Source: an uncultured Collinsella sp. (lineage in GTDB: Bacteria; Actinomycetota; Coriobacteriia; Coriobacteriales; Coriobacteriaceae). Taken from it: a DNA stretch of 25,009 nucleotides. The stretch is from assembly GCA_900545995.1 (NCBI GenBank), contig URBM01000012.1, positions 1-25,009 of the forward strand, given 5' to 3'. The position numbers and the translations under genes were made by a program. A model generated the notes under the pieces. It was not told where the DNA came from. It worked only from the letters and a program-made list of their open reading frames with translations, and made no database searches. Positions 7,396 through 15,932 of this stretch are shown here, piece after piece (within the stretch, counting starts at the first letter, position 1; every line of letters begins with the position of its first letter).

Positions 7396-8769
7396 CTACT
7401 CGTCGCCATCGTGCGGATCCGCAGAGCCCGCACCCGACGCCGCCGGCTTCTCTGCCGAGGACTCGGAATCCTTCTTATCGGTTTCGGCCGGAGCAATCAC
7501 GCGAATGAGCGAGATGCGCTGGCCACGCATCGACTGCACCTTGAACTTGTACCCCGCGACCTCAAACACCTCTCCGATGTCGGGCACCGAGTCACAAAGC
7601 TCCAAGATCCAGCCGGCGATGGTCTCATAATCATCGCTTTCCTCGAGCGGCCAACCAAGCTCAATCGCGTCATCGCACGAAAAACGCCCATCAACGAGCC
7701 ACTCGCGGCGCGAAAGGCGCGTGAGATACTTGTTGTCGGGGTCGAACTCGTCCTCGATCTCGCCGACGATCTCCTCGACGATGTCCTCGATGGTGATGAT
7801 GCCGGCCGTACCGCCGTACTCGTCCACGACGACCACGATCTGGTCGTGCGAGGTCTGCATCTCGGACAGCAGCGGCAGGATGTCCTTGGTGTCGGGCACA
7901 AAGGCGGCGTCGCGCAAATAGCCGGCGATGGGCTGGTCGCCCTTGCCGTCGAGCGCGGGCTGGATCAGGTCCTTGATGTGCGCGATGCCCGCGACGTTGT
8001 CGGGGTCCTCGTGATAGACGGGGATGCGGCTGAAGCCGGTCTGGCGCATGGTGGACAGCACGTCGGCGACCGTCTCGTCGTCCTCGCACATGGTGGTGTC
8101 CACGCGCGGCACCATGACCTCGCGAGCCACGGTGTCGCCCAGGTCGAAGATCTCGTGGATCATGCGCTTTTCCTCGTCGAGCAGGTCGTCCTGCTCCGAG
8201 ACCATGTACTTGATCTCTTCCTCCGAGACGTTCTGGCGATCATCGGCGCTCTTGATGCGCAGGATGCGGGCCAGGCCATCGGAGCAGGCACCGGTCAGCC
8301 ACACGAGCGGGCGGGCGATCTTTTGGAACACGGAAAGCGGCCCCACGACCTGCTTGGATACGCCCTCGGCGTTAGCGAGGCCGATGCGTTTGGGCACGAG
8401 CTCGCCGATCACGATGGACACAAAGGCGACGGCGACGGTGATGATGACCGGCGCCAGGCCGCGCGCGATGGCGGAAAGCGGCGCGATGCCAAAGCTCATG
8501 AGCCATGTGGCAAGCGGGTCGGACAGGCTCGTCGAGGCAACGGCGGATGAGGCGAAGCCCACGAGCGTGATGGCGACCTGGATGGTGGCCAACAGCTGAT
8601 CGGAGTCGGCGGCGAGCTGGACGGCGCGCTCGGCGCGTTTATCGCCCTCCTCGGCATCGTGCTCCAACACGGCGCGCTTAGCCGTGGTGAGAGCCATCTC
8701 GGACATGGAGAAGTAGCCGTTGATGAGGGTCAAAACGAGGGTGGTGATAAGGGAGATGGTTATGTCCAT
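7396..8769 (-). CDS. CNNM/CorC-HlyC family transporter
   Basis: 457 aa. A DUF21/CNNM membrane domain (about 1-180; three to four hydrophobic segments, conserved SxxEMAL near 22-28 and IGELVPKRIGL) is followed by two CBS domains (about 205-335), the acidic IEDIVEEIVGEIEDE linker, and the CorC/HlyC C-terminal domain (about 350-435). The last 30 residues are Ser/Ala/Asp-rich. CNNM and CorC proteins handle Mg2+ (usually Na+-coupled Mg2+ efflux) with the CBS pair binding ATP-Mg. This is the third Mg2+-linked family in the window. The best Shine-Dalgarno (GGAGG) is about 15 bases from the ATG, further than usual. First gene of an operon with the CphA-N-like gene. Confidence 0.9.
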   Translation of the reverse strand: MDITISLITTLVLTLINGYFSMSEMALTTAKRAVLEHDAEEGDKRAERAVQLAADSDQLLATIQVAITLVGFASSAVASTSLSDPLATWLMSFGIAPLSAIARGLAPVIITVAVAFVSIVIGELVPKRIGLANAEGVSKQVVGPLSVFQKIARPLVWLTGACSDGLARILRIKSADDRQNVSEEEIKYMVSEQDDLLDEEKRMIHEIFDLGDTVAREVMVPRVDTTMCEDDETVADVLSTMRQTGFSRIPVYHEDPDNVAGIAHIKDLIQPALDGKGDQPIAGYLRDAAFVPDTKDILPLLSEMQTSHDQIVVVVDEYGGTAGIITIEDIVEEIVGEIEDEFDPDNKYLTRLSRREWLVDGRFSCDDAIELGWPLEESDDYETIAGWILELCDSVPDIGEVFEVAGYKFKVQSMRGQRISLIRVIAPAETDKKDSESSAEKPAASGAGSADPHDGDE

Positions 8770-8879
8770 CGGGAGTTTCTCGAACCTCCAAGATTCGGGA
8801 CGTCAGGTTAAAACGTTGATGGCGGATACGGCAATTGCACCGGCGCCCAAACGAGAACGCGGGCGCGCAGGCATGGTCG

Positions 8880-9563
8880 CTAGATTACGAAGAGGATCAC
8901 CGCCATGAACTGGAAGATGCTGCCGGCGAGCACCCACAGGTGAAACACGCTGTGCAGATAGCGCACGTTTTTGGCGATATAGAACGGCACGCCCGCGGTG
9001 TAGCACACGCCGCCGACGGCGAGCAGGGCAAGTGCCACGGGGTTGAGCAGCGCAACAAGTTCGGGCAGCTTAAAGACAACGAGCCAGCCCATCAGCAGGT
9101 AGACCAGGCCGCTTACCCAGTGCGGCTGACGCTCGCGCAAAAAGCACTCGAGCGCAATGCCGATAATGGCGATGGCCCATACGGCAAAGAACAGCGCAGG
9201 GCCGCCGTCGTTTGCAAGCGTGATGAGGCAAAACGGCGTATAGCTGCCGGCTATGAGCAAGTAGATGCAGCTGTGGTCGATGATGCGGAACACGCGCTTG
9301 GCGCCCGCGGGCTGAATCGCATGGTAGAGCGTGGAGGCTAGGTATTCGAGGATAATACTGACGCCATAGACAATTGCCGCGGCCATGTGGGCTGGGCCTC
9401 CGCCGCGCAGGGCGGCGAATACGATCAGGAGCACCAGGCCCGCGATACCCAGCAGGCAGCCGACACCATGGGTGACGGAGTTCATGATCTCCTCGCCCAC
9501 CGTGTAGTGTGGAACGGCCGCGGTCTTGGGTCGCGGCTTAGAACTGTCGCTCGAATCGGACAT
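8880..9563 (-). CDS. PAQR/haemolysin III family membrane protein
   Basis: 227 aa, seven hydrophobic segments after a hydrophilic N-terminus. It carries the family motifs in order: EEIMNSVTHG (24-33), SxxxYH ending at H81, DH (96-97) followed by GSYTP (106-110), and HSVFH (204-208). These Ser, Asp and His residues are the zinc-site ligands of the PAQR/CREST hydrolase-like superfamily. Bacterial members (YqfA/YplQ type) affect membrane fluidity or lipid metabolism; haemolysis is not established for most. I start at the ATG at 9563, 11 bases after GGAGG; a TTG at 9581 would add six residues but sits on the Shine-Dalgarno sequence. Divergent from the alpha/beta hydrolase gene. Confidence 0.88.
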   Translation of the reverse strand: MSDSSDSSKPRPKTAAVPHYTVGEEIMNSVTHGVGCLLGIAGLVLLIVFAALRGGGPAHMAAAIVYGVSIILEYLASTLYHAIQPAGAKRVFRIIDHSCIYLLIAGSYTPFCLITLANDGGPALFFAVWAIAIIGIALECFLRERQPHWVSGLVYLLMGWLVVFKLPELVALLNPVALALLAVGGVCYTAGVPFYIAKNVRYLHSVFHLWVLAGSIFQFMAVILFVI

Positions 9564-9598
9564 GCCGGTTACATCCTCCAACGTAAAGAGTTCTCAAC

Positions 9599-9607
9599 AC
9601 TATATCA
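9599..9607 (-). promoter_or_regulatory. Extended -10 promoter for the PAQR gene
   Basis: The minus strand reads TGATATAGT (TG-N-TATAGT), about 36 bases before the ATG at 9563. No clear -35 box. The same extended -10 style is seen before the MgtE-like gene. Confidence 0.45.
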
Positions 9608-9671
9608 AAGCGTCTGGGTGCGTGCGAAATTTGCACCATACGTGACCCTTTGTTTACCCATTCTTTGCCTG

Positions 9672-9700
9672 TTGACGCATCAACGGCGAACGTCCATAAT
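9672..9700 (+). promoter_or_regulatory. Sigma-70-type promoter for the alpha/beta hydrolase
   Basis: TTGACG (9672-9677), a 17-base spacer and CATAAT (9695-9700) are a good housekeeping promoter match 50 bases before the ATG. Just downstream, ATGTT (9714-9718) and AACAT (9727-9731) form a short inverted repeat in the untranslated leader that could be an operator. Confidence 0.6.
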
Positions 9701-9749
9701 GCGCTTGCATTAAATGTTGATGTATTAACATCTTATAGGAGAATATCGC

Positions 9750-10715
9750 ATGGCCCAAAACGCACGCTCCCATCGAAAGCTCAAGATAGCCGGCATCGTT
9801 GCGCTGGTGGTTGTCGTTGCGCTGCTCGGATTTGCCGGCAACTTCTTGTTTGACTTTGCCCTGAACCCCCAAGCGCCGTACACCATGAAGATGATGCAGG
9901 ATAGCAAGAACGACAAAAAAGGTGAGCAGCCGGATGCCGAGGAAACCGAGGCGCGGACGTGGTTTAAAGAGAATCGCAAGAGCAGCAGCCTCACCGCAGA
10001 TGACGGAATCGAGCTTGCCGCTTGGTATTTTGCTGCGTCGGAGAGCACGCACGACTACGCCGTCTGCCTGCATGGATATACCAACGAGCCCATCGGTATG
10101 GCCCGATACGCCAAACGATTCCATGACCGCGGCATGAACGTACTCGCACCCGCCGCCCGTGCCCACGAGCGCTCCGGCGGCGACTATATCGGCATGGGCT
10201 GGCCCGAGCGCCTCGACATCGTCGCATGGATCAATCAAATCGTTCAGGCTGACCCCGAGGCGCGCATCCTGGTCTTTGGCGAGTCGATGGGCGCGGCAAC
10301 CGCCATGAACGTCGCGGGGGAATCTCTGCCCGCAAACGTGAAATGCATTATCGAGGACTGCGGCTATACGAGTGTTTGGGACGAGTTTTCTCTGCAGCTC
10401 AAGGACGTGTTCGGCCTGCCCAGCTTTCCCTTGCTCGATGTAGCAAACTTGGTGTGCAACGTGCGCGCAGGCTACGACTTTCATAAGGCGAGCAGCGTGG
10501 GGCAACTCAAACACGCGACGGTTCCCATGCTGTTTATCCACGGCGACCAGGACACCTTTGTGCCGTACGACATGCTCGACCAAAACTACGACGCGTGCGC
10601 CAGCAAGGTCAAGCAAAAGCTCACCATCCATGGCGCCACCCACGCCAAGAGCGCGCAAATTGACCCCGAGCTCTACTGGAATACGGTCGACGACTTCCTC
10701 GACGAGTATTTTTAG
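9750..10715 (+). CDS. Membrane-anchored alpha/beta hydrolase
   Basis: 321 aa. A basic start and one membrane helix (about 12-35) place the enzyme on the outer face of the membrane. The hydrolase domain follows (about 85-321): oxyanion loop LHGYT (107-111), nucleophile elbow GESMG with Ser179, acid in GDQDTF (probably Asp268), and GATHAKS with catalytic His298. It resembles the YfhR/BEM46-like serine hydrolases; the substrate is unknown (esters, lipids or peptides are all possible). ATG start with AGGAG 8 bases upstream. It is a single-gene unit, convergent with the DUF362 gene. Confidence 0.85.
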   Translation: MAQNARSHRKLKIAGIVALVVVVALLGFAGNFLFDFALNPQAPYTMKMMQDSKNDKKGEQPDAEETEARTWFKENRKSSSLTADDGIELAAWYFAASESTHDYAVCLHGYTNEPIGMARYAKRFHDRGMNVLAPAARAHERSGGDYIGMGWPERLDIVAWINQIVQADPEARILVFGESMGAATAMNVAGESLPANVKCIIEDCGYTSVWDEFSLQLKDVFGLPSFPLLDVANLVCNVRAGYDFHKASSVGQLKHATVPMLFIHGDQDTFVPYDMLDQNYDACASKVKQKLTIHGATHAKSAQIDPELYWNTVDDFLDEYF

Positions 10716-10752
10716 GCAAAAAGCAACGTCTGGGGCTTTATCTGGCCCCCTG

Positions 10753-10884
10753 TTTTCGGAAGTGCGGGGAAAATCGCGCGAAGCCCGACCAGACCGCAGT
10801 TTTACCAACGATTTATCAGGGGTTTTGTTGCCAAAAAACGGTTTGTGGTCGGCGGTATTCGATTTTTCACCGCACTTCCGAAAA
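10753..10884. repeat. Long palindromic element C
   Basis: The outer arms 10753-10767 and 10870-10884 pair perfectly (15 bp). The stem continues after one mismatch with 10769-10776 against 10860-10868 (one bulge). An inner stem (CCGACCA at 10785-10791 with TGGTCGG at 10846-10852) carries on inward. The minus-strand core reads GACCAC-AAACCG-TTTTTTGG-CAACAAAACC, similar to the core of elements A and B at 21518-21927. It lies between convergent genes and its right end runs into the terminator at 10881. Confidence 0.65.
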
Positions 10885-10919
10885 GCCGCCCGTGGGCGCT
10901 GTGCTCACGGGCGGCTTTT
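10881..10919. terminator. Bidirectional terminator
   Basis: A 14-bp perfect stem (10881-10894 with 10906-10919) with an 11-nt loop begins with AAAA and ends with TTTT, so it works in both directions. It serves the hydrolase (plus) and the DUF362 gene (minus). Confidence 0.85.
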
Positions 10920-10966
10920 GCTAACGTTGCGCTACAAATGCGCTTGTTTTGTCCAATAGCTAGGCG

Positions 10967-12172
10967 CTACTTGACCTCGATGAGCTCGTACTCGCTCGTG
11001 CCCAGGCCGATTTTTTCGGCATGCGCGATGCACGCGCGCCAGTCGGTGTCGGGATGCGTGATGCAGAAGGGGTCCTTGGCCTGCTCGCCCTCCAGATGCT
11101 CGTGGTTGTGCTCCATCTTGGCCGCGCTATCGGTGAGCTCGGTGTTGGGCAGCGGCTCGGATGCCATGACGGCATCGGCGCAGGCCTGATCGATAGCGAC
11201 CGGGTCGAAGCTCGCGAACATGCCGATGTCGTTGACGATAGGCGTGTCGTTTTCGGGATGGCAGTCGCAGTTGGGGCTGATATCCATGGCAAGCGAGATA
11301 TGGAAGCTGGGGCGATCCTGGACAACAGCCTTGGTGTACTCGGCGATCTTGCAGTTGAGCACGTCGGCCGCGGCTTCATAACCGGGCTTGATGGCGTCCT
11401 GGTTGCACACGCCGATGCAGCGGCCGCAGCCCACGCAGCGATCGTGGTCGATGGCAGCCACGTGGACCGTGCGGGTGTTGCCGTTGGCAAGCTCGCGCTC
11501 GCGGGTGTCGTCAAACGAGATGGCGCTGTGCGCGCAGATCTTTTCGCAGGCACGGCAGCCAATGCAGTGCTCGGTCGCGACGTTCGGCTTGCCGGCGGCA
11601 TGCTGCTCCATCTTGCCGGCGCGGCTGCCGCCTCCCATGCCCAGGTTCTTCATGGCTCCGCCAAAACCGGCCTGCTCGTGGCCCTTAAAGTGGGTGAGGC
11701 TGATCACGATATCGGCGTCCATGAGCGCCTGACCAATCTTGGCCTCGTGTACGTACTCGCCGCCCTCGACCGGGACGAGCGCCTCGTCGGTGCCCTTGAG
11801 GCCGTCGGCGATGATGATCTGGCAGCCCGTGGCATACGGGGTAAAGCCGTTCTGATAGGCGGTATCGATGTGCTCGAGCGCGTTTTTGCGGCTACCAACG
11901 TAGAGCGTGTTGCAGTCGGTGAGGAAGGGCTTGCCGCCCAGCTCCTTCACGACATCCGCGACGGCGCGGGCGTAGTTGGGACGCAAAAAGCTCAGGTTGC
12001 CCAGCTCGCCAAAGTGAATCTTGATAGCGACGAACTTGTTCTCAAAGTCGATCTGCTCAATTCCGGCGTGACGGATGAGGCGCTTGAGTTTGTCGAGCTG
12101 GCTCTCGCGAGCATGCGTGCGCAGGTTGGTGAAGTACACCTTAGCGGGTGCTGCGGGTGCAGTTGCGGTCAT
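10967..12172 (-). CDS. DUF362 domain protein with two [4Fe-4S] ferredoxin motifs
   Basis: 401 aa, soluble. A DUF362 domain spans most of the protein (for example HFGELGNLSFLRPNY at 53-67 and HFKGHEQAGFGGAMKNLGMG at 161-180). Inserted in it is a dicluster ferredoxin module with Cys203, 206, 209, 213 (CIGCRACEKIC) and Cys246, 249, 252, 256 (CVGCGRCIGVC), enough for two [4Fe-4S] clusters. Such proteins are common in anaerobes and presumed to be electron-transfer or cluster-dependent enzymes; no reaction is established. The fusion order (DUF362 - Fd - DUF362) is typical of the family. ATG start behind GAGGGG. Single-gene unit. Confidence 0.88.
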   Translation of the reverse strand: MTATAPAAPAKVYFTNLRTHARESQLDKLKRLIRHAGIEQIDFENKFVAIKIHFGELGNLSFLRPNYARAVADVVKELGGKPFLTDCNTLYVGSRKNALEHIDTAYQNGFTPYATGCQIIIADGLKGTDEALVPVEGGEYVHEAKIGQALMDADIVISLTHFKGHEQAGFGGAMKNLGMGGGSRAGKMEQHAAGKPNVATEHCIGCRACEKICAHSAISFDDTRERELANGNTRTVHVAAIDHDRCVGCGRCIGVCNQDAIKPGYEAAADVLNCKIAEYTKAVVQDRPSFHISLAMDISPNCDCHPENDTPIVNDIGMFASFDPVAIDQACADAVMASEPLPNTELTDSAAKMEHNHEHLEGEQAKDPFCITHPDTDWRACIAHAEKIGLGTSEYELIEVK

Positions 12173-12215
12173 AAATCTATCCCCTCGGTCTATATGGCGT
12201 TACAGACATAAGAGG

Positions 12216-12246
12216 ATGGTACCCGTTGAAGTAGGGTCAAAGTCAA
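12216..12246 (-). promoter_or_regulatory. Weak promoter candidate for the DUF362 gene
   Basis: On the minus strand TTGACT (12246-12241) is followed after 19 bases by TACCAT (12221-12216), about 45 bases before the ATG. A second TTGACC lies directly after the first. The spacing is longer than ideal. Confidence 0.3.
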
Positions 12247-12256
12247 GCGCGAAACC

Positions 12257-12457
12257 CAGTCATTGGGGACAGACTTAAATGACTGAAACCACTCATTGGG
12301 GACGGACTTAAATGAGTGCCTCGCCACCTGGCAGCTAAGGACGTTCCTTATCTGCCGGCAGCTGGGGACAGTCCTTGCCAGCCCGGCCGGCGAGCCGGCG
12401 AATCGGCAAAGACTGTCCCTGATGACTGGCCGTTTAAGAACGTCCCCAATGACTACT
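12257..12457. repeat. REP/BIME-like composite cassette 1
   Basis: Two plus-oriented units: CAGTCATT/AATGACTG (12257-12264 with 12278-12285) and CACTCATT/AATGAGTG (12290-12297 with 12311-12318). Each encloses the 13-nt loop GGGGAC-A/G-GACTTA. Then come a hairpin at 12328-12358 (TAAGGA/TCCTTA inside CTGGCAG/CTGCCGG), a larger hairpin at 12365-12419 (GGGACAGTC/GACTGTCCC arms, TTGCC/GGCAA, inner GCCGG/CCGGC), and a minus-oriented unit (loop 12435-12447). The last unit abuts and supplies the TAG stop of the FtsX gene. Similar in order to cassette 2. Confidence 0.7.
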
Positions 12458-15119
12458 CTTGGACTTTGAGGGCCTCGGCCAGGCTCACGCGCTTGATAGA
12501 GCGCGTGTGTAGCAGTGCCACGACCAGGTAGGTCGCAAAGCCAATGCCGACGCATGCAGCCATGGACCAAGCGGGCACGTAGATCTCGATATTGCCGTTG
12601 TAGGCGAGCAGCATCGAGCGGAAGATGGCCGTGAGCGAGCCAATAATGACCGGCAGGCTCAGCACGAGCGACGCCGCCACGCACAGCGTGATCGAGCGGA
12701 TGTACAGATGCGAGATCTCGCTATCGCGATAGCCAAAGACCTTCATGTAGCTGATCGAACGGGCGCTGTGGTCGATTACCGCCTTGGTCAGCAGGTACAT
12801 AAACAGCAGGAAGATAAACACCGCGAGCCCGATCATCATGCCGATCATTTTGCTCATCATGCCGATGAACTGGTCGCCCACGGCGCGCATGTCGTCGGGC
12901 GTGGCGTCGCCGGCAAAGTAACGCGCATCGAGGTCGAGCTTCTCGTCGCTCACATAGCCGTTAAAGTAGGCGGCATCGTTGTCGAACAGCTCGTTAAAGT
13001 CGTCGATGCTCATATAGATATTCATGTCCGACTTTGAGCCCCAGGCGCAATCCTTGCCCGCGTACTCAAGGGAATAATGCTCGCCCTCGTACTTGTCGCT
13101 GAGCGTGACCTTCTGGCCCTCGCTCCAGCCAAACTTATCGAGCAGACCGCCGCCAAAGACGACGCGCCCATCGCCGACGTTGAGGTCTTTCCAGTAGCGC
13201 GAATCGGGCGAGATGCCGTAGACGGAAATCGCCTCCTGCCCATTTCCGTCGCCTCGGTCGTATTGCAGCTGGTAAACGGCATATTTCTCGGCTTGCGCGA
13301 TTGCGCCCGCGCCGTTGTCGGTCGTATTGACCGGGTGAATGTCGTCGTTGTCGGTGTCGATCTTAGAGGCCTTGTCGATCAGGTCGATAGCCTCGTCGCG
13401 GTTGCAGCCAAGGGCATCGGCAAGGTCATCGAGGCGCGCATAAAGCGCATCCTTCTTGTCCTGGACCTTGGCAAGCGCGTCCTGCGCTGCGGTCAGGCTC
13501 TCGGCAGACGGAGATGCGGTCGCGGCATCGGCTGCCGCCTGTGCAGCATCGGCCGCGTTGTCAAACTCGTCATCGGCATCCTGGGCGGCGGAAAGCAGCG
13601 CGCCGTCAACCGACTGCAAGCGCTCGAGTGCCGACCACTGCTCGCGCTCCTCGACAGTGCCCTCAAGCTCCAGCGGCGCCTTGAGCGTGTACTGATGCTC
13701 GGCGACCAGGCTCGTCTCGAGATTGTCCGCGTAGTGCGTCATCGTGGGCAGAATCGCCAGGCCAAAGAGCAGCAGCAGCGAGGCAAACGCAATACCCACA
13801 AAGAGCGTGGCGAAGTTACCCAGGTTGCGCAGGAAGATGCGCAGGCGGAAGCGCGAGACAAAACCCATGCGCTCCGGCAGTTGCATACCGCGCTTGGTAC
13901 CAGACTTGCCGCTCGCTTCGTGACGAAGAAATTGCAACGGCGTCTTGCCCATTTTGCGAAGCAGACCCACCAGCGTGATGAGGATGAGCGCGGCGGCGGG
14001 AACCACGGCGCACTTCACAAAGATCTCCCAGCTCCAGTACACCTGGAAGGGCGGCAGGCTGTACGAACCGTAATAGAGGCTGCGCATGGGCTCGGTAAAG
14101 AACACAACGCCGAGCGCGGTGCCCAAAAGCGCCGCGACCACGCCCACGATGGCGGGAAGCGCAAGGTAGTGCAGCACGATCTCGCGACGACGATAGCCGC
14201 TGGCGAGCAGCGTGCCGATGATGGCGCTCTCCTCCTCGATGGTGGCGTCGGTAAGGACCACAAAGACAAATGCCATGATCACGATGATGATGTCGAGCAA
14301 CGTCATCCACATCATGGAGTCGCCGTCCACGTCGTCACGCGCGTAGCCAATGCCCTGGTTGGAATCGGCGTCGATGAGGTCATCCACGCGCGCATCGGCG
14401 TCGGTCAGTGCCTCCACCATATCTTGCTCGGCATCGGTGCGGTCTGCGGTGGAGAGATCGCGATCGGCAAAGGTAAAGGAGTAGGTGTAGGCAGGCGCGC
14501 CGCCGGCATCCTCGAGCGCGGCAAAGCCGGCATCGGCGACCTCGGCCACACCATAGGTGATGGTGTTCACCGTAAAGTCCGAATTGTTGAGGAACAGCGC
14601 CTGGCTATCGGGCTGGGTCATGATGCCGCAGATGGTGTAGGTGCGGCCCTCAAGCTCAACCTTATCGCCCACGGCAAGGTCGTTGTTGGTGGCAAAGACG
14701 CGGTCGATGGCCACCTCGTCGTCCGCCTTGGGCTGCCTGCCCTCGCAGTAGGACGCAATATTGACCTTGGTGCGGTGCGTATAGGTGCGCAGCGTGCGCT
14801 TGGTGCCGTCGTCGCCGGCGGTCTTTTTGATGATGGCGTCGATGGAGAAATTCTTGTAGAGCGTGACGCCGCCGACGTCGTCGGCCGCGTCCTCGGCTGC
14901 CTTGAGCTGGTCTTTGGTGGCCTCGAAGGAGGTGGTCACGCGGCCGTCTTCGATGATGTACTCGTCGCGCATGCCGTCGATGAGGCAGCCGATGGAATGC
15001 GCTGCGAGCAAAAAGCCCGAGGTAAGGGCGATGCTTCCGCACATAAGCAAAAAGATACCCAGGTATTTGCCGATATTGCGGCGCAGCTCGCGCGGGAGAC
15101 GTTTTGCGAGAGGTGTCAT
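12453..15119 (-). CDS. FtsX/MacB-type ABC transporter permease
   Basis: 888 aa with two FtsX-type permease modules. An N-terminal helix (about 18-40) precedes a first extracytoplasmic domain (to about 260), followed by three helices (about 265-400). A second helix starts near 425 and precedes a second, larger extracytoplasmic domain containing an Ala/Asp-rich coiled-coil stretch (about 510-575), then three C-terminal helices (about 755-880) with the sequence MKVFGYRDSEISHLYI typical of FtsX coupling helices. It should pair with the ATPase encoded just upstream. Such transporters act as mechanotransmission pumps for peptides or lipids; the substrate is unknown. ATG at 15119 is chosen, 8 bases past the ATPase stop; a TTG at 15134 would overlap it. 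The stop codon lies in the REP-like repeat. Confidence 0.85.
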   Translation of the reverse strand: MTPLAKRLPRELRRNIGKYLGIFLLMCGSIALTSGFLLAAHSIGCLIDGMRDEYIIEDGRVTTSFEATKDQLKAAEDAADDVGGVTLYKNFSIDAIIKKTAGDDGTKRTLRTYTHRTKVNIASYCEGRQPKADDEVAIDRVFATNNDLAVGDKVELEGRTYTICGIMTQPDSQALFLNNSDFTVNTITYGVAEVADAGFAALEDAGGAPAYTYSFTFADRDLSTADRTDAEQDMVEALTDADARVDDLIDADSNQGIGYARDDVDGDSMMWMTLLDIIIVIMAFVFVVLTDATIEEESAIIGTLLASGYRRREIVLHYLALPAIVGVVAALLGTALGVVFFTEPMRSLYYGSYSLPPFQVYWSWEIFVKCAVVPAAALILITLVGLLRKMGKTPLQFLRHEASGKSGTKRGMQLPERMGFVSRFRLRIFLRNLGNFATLFVGIAFASLLLLFGLAILPTMTHYADNLETSLVAEHQYTLKAPLELEGTVEEREQWSALERLQSVDGALLSAAQDADDEFDNAADAAQAAADAATASPSAESLTAAQDALAKVQDKKDALYARLDDLADALGCNRDEAIDLIDKASKIDTDNDDIHPVNTTDNGAGAIAQAEKYAVYQLQYDRGDGNGQEAISVYGISPDSRYWKDLNVGDGRVVFGGGLLDKFGWSEGQKVTLSDKYEGEHYSLEYAGKDCAWGSKSDMNIYMSIDDFNELFDNDAAYFNGYVSDEKLDLDARYFAGDATPDDMRAVGDQFIGMMSKMIGMMIGLAVFIFLLFMYLLTKAVIDHSARSISYMKVFGYRDSEISHLYIRSITLCVAASLVLSLPVIIGSLTAIFRSMLLAYNGNIEIYVPAWSMAACVGIGFATYLVVALLHTRSIKRVSLAEALKVQE

Positions 15120-15127
15120 GGCGCCGC

Positions 15128-15841
15128 CTACCAATCGAGCTCGGCGGCCGCGACGGGCGACTCGTTGAGCTCATCCTCGACGATGCGCCCGTCGCGCAGG
15201 CGCAGCACGCGATTGGCCATGCGCGCGATGGCGGCATTGTGGGTGACGATGATGATGGTGCAGCCGTACTCGTGATTGACATCCTCCATGAGCTGCAAGA
15301 TTTCCTTGGACGTCTTGTAGTCGAGCGCACCCGTGGGCTCGTCGCACAGCAGCAGACCCGGGTTTTTGACGAGTGCGCGGCCGATGGCACAGCGCTGCTG
15401 CTGGCCGCCCGAGACCTGGCGCGGGAACTTGTTGCGGTGCTCGTAGAGGCCCAGCGAGCGTAGCAGGTCGTCAATGTTGAGCGGGTTTTTGGACAGGTGC
15501 GCCGTGACCTCGATGTTCTCCTTGATGGTGAGATCGGGCACCAGGTTGTAGAACTGGAAGACAAAGCCCAGCTCGCGGCGGCGGTACTCACCCAGGTCGG
15601 CGGGCTTGAGCACCGTGAGGTCGCAGCCGTCCACCATGATGGAGCCGCCGTCGGCATCCTCCAGGCCACCGATCAGGTTAAGAAACGTCGACTTGCCTGA
15701 GCCCGAGGGCCCCAGCATGACGCAGATCTCGCCGCGATTGATGGACGTGTCGATGCCGTCGAGCACCGTCAGGAGCGCGTCACCGTCGCCGTAGTGCTTC
15801 TTGAGCCCCTTGACCTGGACGTAGGCTTTCTGCGTTGCCAT
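15128..15841 (-). CDS. MacB/LolD-type ABC transporter ATPase
   Basis: 237 aa, all ATPase motifs present: Walker A GPSGSGKS (44-51), Q-loop FQFYNLVP (95-102), signature VSGGQQQR (143-150), Walker B LLLCDEPTGALD (163-174) and switch His201. The sequence LVPDLTIKEN and GGQQQR place it in the MacB/LolD/FtsE group that works with FtsX-like permeases, matching the gene immediately downstream. ATG at 15841 has GGGGGA 5 bases upstream; an earlier ATG at 15853 sits on that Shine-Dalgarno sequence and is less likely. First gene of a two-gene operon. Confidence 0.93.
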   Translation of the reverse strand: MATQKAYVQVKGLKKHYGDGDALLTVLDGIDTSINRGEICVMLGPSGSGKSTFLNLIGGLEDADGGSIMVDGCDLTVLKPADLGEYRRRELGFVFQFYNLVPDLTIKENIEVTAHLSKNPLNIDDLLRSLGLYEHRNKFPRQVSGGQQQRCAIGRALVKNPGLLLCDEPTGALDYKTSKEILQLMEDVNHEYGCTIIIVTHNAAIARMANRVLRLRDGRIVEDELNESPVAAAELDW

Positions 15842-15864
15842 GCTATCCCCCATTGTTAGCCTCG

Positions 15865-15888
15865 TACTACTTTATGAACGTAATAGTA
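15865..15888. promoter_or_regulatory. Operator-like inverted repeat before the MacB/FtsX operon
   Basis: TACTA (15865-15869) and TAGTA (15884-15888) are inverted repeats around a 14-base centre, 24-47 bases before the ATPase start, in an AT-rich patch. The layout resembles a TetR- or MarR-type repressor site over a promoter, but no regulator gene is adjacent and no clear -35/-10 pair was identified. Confidence 0.35.
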
Positions 15889-15932
15889 AACCTTGGCGAA
15901 CTATTTTTGGGCGAGGCTTGGGATTTATTTCA

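Noticed and set aside
13077..15275. 732-codon plus-strand open frame opposite the FtsX permease
   Set aside because: Arg/His/Gly-rich shadow without hydrophobic pattern or ribosome binding site; the minus-strand reading has a clean FtsX topology.
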